Of a stretch of 63,988 nucleotides of DNA, positions 60,401-63,988 are shown piece by piece. Origin of the DNA: Streptomyces aurantiacus (GTDB taxonomy: Bacteria; Actinomycetota; Actinomycetes; Streptomycetales; Streptomycetaceae); assembly GCF_001418335.1 (NCBI RefSeq), contig NZ_LIPP01000082.1:1-63988 (forward strand), written 5' to 3'. The notes beneath the pieces were generated by a model. The model was not told the origin of the DNA and made no database searches. It worked only from the letters and a program-made list of their open reading frames with translations. How positions within the stretch are numbered: position 1 is the stretch's first letter; each line of letters starts with the position of its first letter. The position numbers and the translations under genes were made by a program.

Positions 60401-61950
60401 ACGACGACGGCCACCAGGTCGCCGCGGCCGACCCCTCGGGCAGCCAGTCGGCGGGCCGTCCGACGGGCGGAGTCGAGCAGGTGCGCGTAGGTGACACCGC
60501 GTCCGTCGTGCTCGACGGCGACGGATTCGCCGTGCCGGGCGGCGTGTTCGGCGATCAGGTCGAGGACCGGACGGGCGGGGCCGGGCAGGGGTCCTCCGTC
60601 CAGGACCGGGACGGCCGCGCGGGCGGCCCGCCGCAGGTCGCCGAGCGCCCGGTCGGGTACGGCGAGCGTCTGCCTGAGCAGCAGGAGCAGTTCCTTCTGG
60701 AACTCGGCGATGTCCGCCTCGTCGTAGAGGTCGGGGTTGGCGTCCACGGCGATGCGCAGTCCCCCGCCCTCGGAGCGGTCGTAGACGTTGACGGCGAGGT
60801 CGTCGACCGGACCCGCGGAGACGTTGTGGACGGTGCTGGGATGGCCGGCGAAACGCAGGTCGTAGGCGAAGGGCATGATGTTGACGCCCGGCCCGGACAG
60901 CCGGCGCTGTCCACCGACCAGTTTGAGGTCGCGCCGCAGTTGCTCGTAGCGGTAGCGCTGGTGCGGCAGGCCTGCGCGCAGTTCGCGGGAGACCCGCTGG
61001 GCCAGGTCGCGCAGGGTGTCCGACGCGGAGACGGTGACGCGCAGGGGCAGGATGTTGCGGACCATGCAGGGCACGCGCAGGGCGACGGAGCCGAGGCGTC
61101 CCATCGCGGGCAGACTGAGGACGATCTCCGGTGCGCCGGTCATGTGGTGCAGCCGGGCCGCCGTCACGGCCAGCAGGACCTCGGACCAGGTGACCTCCAG
61201 GTCGCGGGCGACGGTACGCAGGGCCGCCGCCTCCTCCACGTCGAGGTCGGCCACCCGGCGGTGGAAGGTGCGCGCGGGCAGCGCCGTACGGCCGGCGGGT
61301 GTGGCCACGAGCGGCCGGTCCGCGAACCGGGCCGTCCAGTAGGCGCGGTCCTCGGCGAAGCGGGGCGACTGCCGGTAGGCGCGTTCCTCGTCCCGCACCG
61401 AGGCCAGGGTGCCGAAGCCGCTGTCCGCCACCGGCTCGCCCGCCGTCAGGGCGGTGTAGACCTGGGCGGCCCGGCGGGCGAAGAGCGACAGGCCGAAGCC
61501 GTCGAGGGCGATGTGGTGCACCCGGTGGTACCAGAGGGATTCCTCCGGTGCGATCCGCAGCAGGGCGTGGCCGAAGACGGGCCCGCGGGTGAGGTCGACG
61601 GGGCGGGCCATGTCCCTGTCGATCCAGGCCAGGGCCGCCGCGTACGGGTCGGGCTCGGCGGTGAGGTCGGCGGTGTGCAGGCGCCAGCCGTCGGCCGGGG
61701 CGTCCGACTGCCGGGGCCTGCCTTCGTCGTCGACCGCGAAGGCGACGTTCAGGGCCGGTGTCTCCGCGACCACGTGGCGCAGCGCCCTGTCGAAGGCGGC
61801 CGTGTCCACGGGGCCGGCGATGTGCACGTACTCGGCCGTGTTGTATGCGGGGCTGTCCACGTCCAGTTGCTGGCCGGTCCAGATGCCTTCCTGGGCGGCC
61901 AGCAGTGTGTGGCGTCCCTGTCCCCGGCCGCCGACGTCATGCGCCGGCAC
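57442..61950 (-). CDS. Single-module NRPS with terminal reductase (C-A-T-R)
   Basis: 1502-residue nonribosomal peptide synthetase. The condensation domain covers about residues 15-440 (HHIALDG at 145-151). The adenylation domain covers about 470-985 (YVIHTSGSTGLPKG, NTYGPTEATV, YRTGDLARIG, GRSDTEFKISGHRVHP, PRTGSGKTDRNAL). The carrier domain covers about 1000-1075, with the phosphopantetheine Ser in FDLGAQSLQAIQ. The reductase domain covers about 1115-1480 (LLTGATGFVGVHLL, SGYQQSKWAAERLL). The layout and the adjacent ACP and acyl ligase match the ScoA-type enzyme that condenses two isonitrile fatty acyl chains onto a diamino acid and releases it reductively. That product is inferred. GTG 61950 has GGAG six nucleotides upstream and overlaps the ACP gene by 14 bp. 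Confidence 0.93.
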   Translation of the reverse strand: MPAHDVGGRGQGRHTLLAAQEGIWTGQQLDVDSPAYNTAEYVHIAGPVDTAAFDRALRHVVAETPALNVAFAVDDEGRPRQSDAPADGWRLHTADLTAEPDPYAAALAWIDRDMARPVDLTRGPVFGHALLRIAPEESLWYHRVHHIALDGFGLSLFARRAAQVYTALTAGEPVADSGFGTLASVRDEERAYRQSPRFAEDRAYWTARFADRPLVATPAGRTALPARTFHRRVADLDVEEAAALRTVARDLEVTWSEVLLAVTAARLHHMTGAPEIVLSLPAMGRLGSVALRVPCMVRNILPLRVTVSASDTLRDLAQRVSRELRAGLPHQRYRYEQLRRDLKLVGGQRRLSGPGVNIMPFAYDLRFAGHPSTVHNVSAGPVDDLAVNVYDRSEGGGLRIAVDANPDLYDEADIAEFQKELLLLLRQTLAVPDRALGDLRRAARAAVPVLDGGPLPGPARPVLDLIAEHAARHGESVAVEHDGRGVTYAHLLDSARRTARRLAARGVGRGDLVAVVVPRGIEAVTAVLGVLLSGAAYCPLDPTAPPARRTELLDDARPALVLTTRTHADAFPGRAQLVLDEPESEEADHEPGVPQPPAPAPDDLAYVIHTSGSTGLPKGVEIGHRALAHFVAGATHRYGLHRADRVLQFAPLHFDTSVEEVFLTLCRGATLVVRDDSMTDSVPGFLDACARLRISFLDLPTAYWHELAYAVSTGSADSTALPAGIRTVVIGGEAALPERVDRWREAVGTSVRLLNTYGPTEATVVATVADLHDTSLARGDVPIGLPLPGTRAAVVDGELHLLGVNLAFGYRVGPRGGRLPDASRFAPLDRLPGAPRAYRTGDLARIGDDGQLRHLGRSDTEFKISGHRVHPAEVENALLAHPAVRDTAVVGQVLEDGTRRLAAFVVPAGPPPATALIREHLRATLPAAMIPSAVEFLDRLPRTGSGKTDRNALALRAPGPGAQTVASDGSAVASGGTTAASRGATGSDGTVERTIAAVWQRALGTTALAAHDDVFDLGAQSLQAIQVANRLGVELHREVKVAWLFQHPTPAELAAFLARQVGPRKSAGASGLPATLLTDAVLDADIRPRPRPRPGPGDGVANGRPRAGRTADRVLLTGATGFVGVHLLAELLTRTGAEVVCTVRAPSPAAADARIHEALKTHRIHLPGQATRRITAVPADLARPRLGLDETLFAELARTCGAIFHNAATVSIMREYATLRAANTESTRDLLRMAAPRSTPLHYVSTLSVAPPLALGPEVREEFFAPHPGLRSGYQQSKWAAERLLEQATERGLTVTVHRLGRIVGPYATGYVNERDFLWSVLRAGVPAGIVPDLFEEETWTPVDHVAKALVHLCLEQRPPNATVFHHTATAPVRLSDLYDWLEEYGYPLRRVPLARWRTELARSVGPSGTAATTLAFFDSWDTEPTGATVTADATEVTDATEPDLRLGRIRSDNVAGGLHGSGIAYPPVGRDLVFRYLDHCVTTGMLPAPVRGGGHLATPVK

Positions 61951-62194
61951 GGTCCGCTCCCTCCCGGCCCGCGGAGAGCAGCTGCCACCACTGGGCGAAC
62001 GAGGTGCACTCGGCGAGTTCGACGAAGTTCACGTCCACGCCGGTCTCCCGCCACCGTTCGATGAGGGTGACGATGCGCAGGGAGTCCAGTCCCGCGTAGA
62101 GGGGGTTCTCTTCGAGGTCGACCTCGTCGGGCCGCTGGTACAGGAACTCCGCCAGGTCCGCGCGGAAGCCGTCCAGTGTGAGGGGTGCGGGCAT
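61937..62194 (-). CDS. Stand-alone acyl carrier protein
   Basis: 85-residue acyl carrier protein with the phosphopantetheine attachment Ser in AGLDSLRIVTLIE (about residue 44). Its C-terminal half (VDVNFVELAECTSFAQWWQLL) resembles the ACP of the mycobacterial Rv0100/ScoB-type isonitrile lipopeptide systems, where the fatty acyl chain is carried while it is modified. It overlaps the NRPS start by 14 bp and follows the acyl ligase by 55 bp, so all three are co-expressed. Confidence 0.92.
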   Translation of the reverse strand: MPAPLTLDGFRADLAEFLYQRPDEVDLEENPLYAGLDSLRIVTLIERWRETGVDVNFVELAECTSFAQWWQLLSAGREGADRAGA

Positions 62195-62249
62195 GTCGTT
62201 CTCTCTCGGTAGCACGTCGGGCGGGACGGTCGGTTGACCTTGCGTCCGG

Positions 62250-63824
62250 TCAGTTGACCTTGCGTACGGAGTCGGTCCAGAAGCGATCGCGCAGTTCGCG
62301 GCGCAGGATCTTGCCGCTGGGGTTGCGCGGGACGCTGTCGATGAACTCGTAGCGGGCGGGCAGCTTGAAGCTCGCCAGCCGCGGGACGAGAAAGGTGTGC
62401 AGGTCCCGGCGTGTGGGCCGCTGCTCCGGGACGGGGACGACGAAGGCGTGCACGTACTCGCCCCAGCGTTCGTCGGGGGCGCCGACGACGACGGCCTCGG
62501 CAACGCCGGGGTGGCCTTCGAGGACGTTCTCGATCTCGGCGGGGTAGACGTTCTCACCGGCGACGAGGATGGCGTCCTTGATGCGGTCGCGGATGAACAC
62601 GTAGCCGTCCTCGTCGATGAAGCCGGCGTCCCCCGTGTGGATCCAGCCGTCGACGAGCGTTTCGGCGGTCTTCTCGGGCAGGTTCCAGTACTCGACCATG
62701 TGGGCGGGCGTGGCCAGGCAGACCTCTCCGACCGCGCCCGGCGGCAGTTCGCGCCCCGCGTCGTCGATCACTTTGCCGCGCACGCCCGGGTAGGGCCGTC
62801 CCGCCGCCTGCATGAGGGAACCGCCGGGGACATGGTCGGCCGGGGGCAGGCAGACCGCGGTGTTGCCGGTCTCGGTGAGGCCGTAGATCTGGGCGAACTC
62901 GCAGTCGACGACGGCGAGGCTCTCCTCCAGAAGGGCCTCGGAGATCGGGGAGCCGCCGTAGACCGTCTTGCGCACGGTGGTGAAGTCCTTCGCGCCCACG
63001 CCCGGTTCGGTCAGCATCATGCGGAGCATGGCGGGCACGACGCAGATGGTGGTGATGCCGAGGTCCCGGATGAGGCCGACGGCCTCGCGGGCGGCGAAGG
63101 CACGCATCGCGACCACCGTCGTACCCGCGTTGAAGTTCTGGGTGGCCCACCACAGGCCGCCGATGTGGAACCCGGGGATGCCGATCAGCGCGATGTCGCC
63201 GGCGCGCCAGTCGATCCAGTCCAGCCCCTCGCTCGCCAGGGCGTCACGGATCGCGAAGAAGCTGCGGTGGGCGAGGACGACACCCTTGGGCAGCCCGGTG
63301 GTGCCGCTGGTGTAGAGCTGGGCGACCGGGGTGTCCGGGGTGACGTGCGGCGCCGGATCGGTGTCCGAGCCCAGGTCCGTGTCGGGGTGGGTCGCCTTCC
63401 AGGCCGGGAAGTGCTCTCCCAACGCGACGATCGTCCGGGGAGCCTCGCTCGGCAGCCTTTCGACGACGGGCCCGAACTCGTCCTCCAGGAAAAGCAGTCG
63501 GGTGCCGGAGTCCTCAAGGATGTGGCTGACCTCGGGCGCGGTGAGCCGCCAGTTGACGGGGACGAGGACGGTACCGCTCTTGGCGCACGCGAAGAGCACC
63601 TCGTAGTAGTGCTCGGACTCCTTGCCGAGGTAGGCGACCCGGTCGCCCGGTTCGAGTCCGGCGGCCCGGATGGCGTGGGCGACGCGATTGCTCTCGCGGT
63701 GCAGTTGCCCGTACGTCAGCGTGCGGCCCTCGCAGAGAACCGCGGGGGTGGCCGGCCGGTGCTCCGCGTGGAAGCTCGCGGTCCGGACGAGCGTCTGGAG
63801 CTGCGGATGATGGAGCTGGTCCAT
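62250..63824 (-). CDS. Fatty acyl-CoA/ACP ligase (FadD10-like)
   Basis: 524-residue AMP-forming ligase. The P-loop motif is QLYTSGTTGLPKGVVLAHR, then IYGLTETGN, GWIHTGDAGFIDEDGYVFI, DRIKDAILVAGENVYPAEIE and the C-terminal PRNPSGKILRREL with catalytic Lys. By position it corresponds to FadD10/ScoC, which activates a short or medium fatty acid and loads the adjacent ACP. AGGG lies upstream of the ATG at 63824. It is the first complete gene of the cluster in this window. Confidence 0.92.
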   Translation of the reverse strand: MDQLHHPQLQTLVRTASFHAEHRPATPAVLCEGRTLTYGQLHRESNRVAHAIRAAGLEPGDRVAYLGKESEHYYEVLFACAKSGTVLVPVNWRLTAPEVSHILEDSGTRLLFLEDEFGPVVERLPSEAPRTIVALGEHFPAWKATHPDTDLGSDTDPAPHVTPDTPVAQLYTSGTTGLPKGVVLAHRSFFAIRDALASEGLDWIDWRAGDIALIGIPGFHIGGLWWATQNFNAGTTVVAMRAFAAREAVGLIRDLGITTICVVPAMLRMMLTEPGVGAKDFTTVRKTVYGGSPISEALLEESLAVVDCEFAQIYGLTETGNTAVCLPPADHVPGGSLMQAAGRPYPGVRGKVIDDAGRELPPGAVGEVCLATPAHMVEYWNLPEKTAETLVDGWIHTGDAGFIDEDGYVFIRDRIKDAILVAGENVYPAEIENVLEGHPGVAEAVVVGAPDERWGEYVHAFVVPVPEQRPTRRDLHTFLVPRLASFKLPARYEFIDSVPRNPSGKILRRELRDRFWTDSVRKVN

Positions 63825-63851
63825 GGGAGCCCTTCGGTCTCTCTTGCCGCC

Positions 63852-63893
63852 GAGTGGGACAGGACGAGTGGGACGGAGCGAGTGGGACGGAAC
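63852..63893. repeat. Three 14-bp tandem repeats
   Basis: Three imperfect copies of GAGTGGGACGGAGC start at 63852, 63866 and 63880, in the gap between the acyl ligase and the partial gene upstream. Their role is unknown. Confidence 0.7.
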
Positions 63894-63915
63894 AAGTCGG
63901 GTGGGAAAGATCGCG

Positions 63916-63988
63916 TCAGGGGACGTTGATGAACGCCAGGGTCGCCTCGCCGTCGCACCGGCCCGCGTCCCCGTCCCCGTCCCCGTCC
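63916..63988 (-). CDS. C-terminal end of the next cluster gene (possible thioesterase)
   Basis: Only 23 codons and the stop are inside the window, ending GRCDGEATLAFINVP. A run of GTCCCC repeats encodes Asp-Gly pairs at the cut edge. The final beta-strand-like sequence and the gene order of related clusters fit the hot-dog thioesterase (FcoT/ScoD type), but this is too short to prove. The stop codon is at 63916-63918. Confidence 0.4.
   Translation of the reverse strand, partial: DGDGDGDAGRCDGEATLAFINVP

Noticed and set aside
59635..62064. 809-codon open frame on the plus strand opposite the NRPS
   Set aside because: It is the mirror of the high-GC NRPS gene; the composition is Gly/Val/Arg/Asp-rich without domains, while the opposite strand has complete C-A-T-R motifs.
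1..63988. Search for CRISPR arrays, insertion sequences, prophage or integrase genes
   Set aside because: No spaced direct-repeat array, transposase, integrase or terminal inverted repeats with target duplications were seen; the tandem repeats found are short and simple.

Overview
The window is high-GC actinobacterial chromosome, almost certainly Streptomyces or a close relative. The evidence is strong third-position G/C bias, many GTG starts, ATGA/GTGA overlaps inside operons, leaderless promoters (a TANNNT -10 box 6-8 nt before the start codon), an initiator tRNA, a ribonuclease Sa-type secreted RNase, and short Cys-containing leader peptides of the type found upstream of actinobacterial sulfur operons. 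I see no rRNA, CRISPR array, insertion sequence, phage or plasmid function. The layout is accessory/catabolic and specialised-metabolism DNA with many small regulatory circuits.

Left part (1-22 kb): an SDR fragment, a DHA2-type MFS exporter divergent from an XRE-cupin regulator, a methyltransferase, and a LysR regulator divergent from a tartrate/D-malate-type dehydrogenase plus a 2-hydroxyacid dehydrogenase. These face a leftward operon of ABC importer (binding protein, fused permease, ATPase), AtuA-like protein, DUF4387 protein and class II aldolase. A GntR/FCD regulator at 18.7 kb has near-identical operator-promoters in front of itself and of that operon. A two-component system and an MMPL exporter lie between them. 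A quinone oxidoreductase/TetR pair and a DUF1684 protein follow.

Middle (22-48 kb): two complete peptide-type ABC importer operons, both leftward. Each is preceded by a tiny leader peptide ending in a conserved HIDLQR/YVDLRR block and Cys residues, which suggests sulfur/cysteine-responsive attenuation. The second operon continues into two flavin monooxygenases, an alpha/beta hydrolase and an SsuE-like FMN reductase, forming an organosulfur uptake and desulfurisation unit. An Rrf2 regulator and a DsbA-like protein lie just upstream of it. Between the two operons are an epoxide hydrolase, a YnfA protein, a DUF475/TerC-like protein, a type II NADH dehydrogenase, an SGNH hydrolase and a TerB protein. 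A cupin, a homoserine dehydrogenase and tRNA-fMet with a perfect terminator close this section.

Right part (48-64 kb): a 740-bp stem-loop-rich intergenic region, a decayed AraC-family pseudogene, an isochorismatase-type hydrolase with a GlxA-type regulator, a MarR regulator, a TetR regulator with three tandem palindromic operators followed by a Tet(X)-like flavin monooxygenase, and a secreted guanyl RNase. The right end is a leftward cluster of acyl ligase, stand-alone ACP and single-module C-A-T-R NRPS, followed by a metallophore-type binding protein, FecCD permease and ATPase. This has the gene order of isonitrile lipopeptide (metal-binding) biosynthesis with a dedicated importer. It continues beyond the right edge, where the thioesterase and the isonitrile-forming oxygenase should lie.
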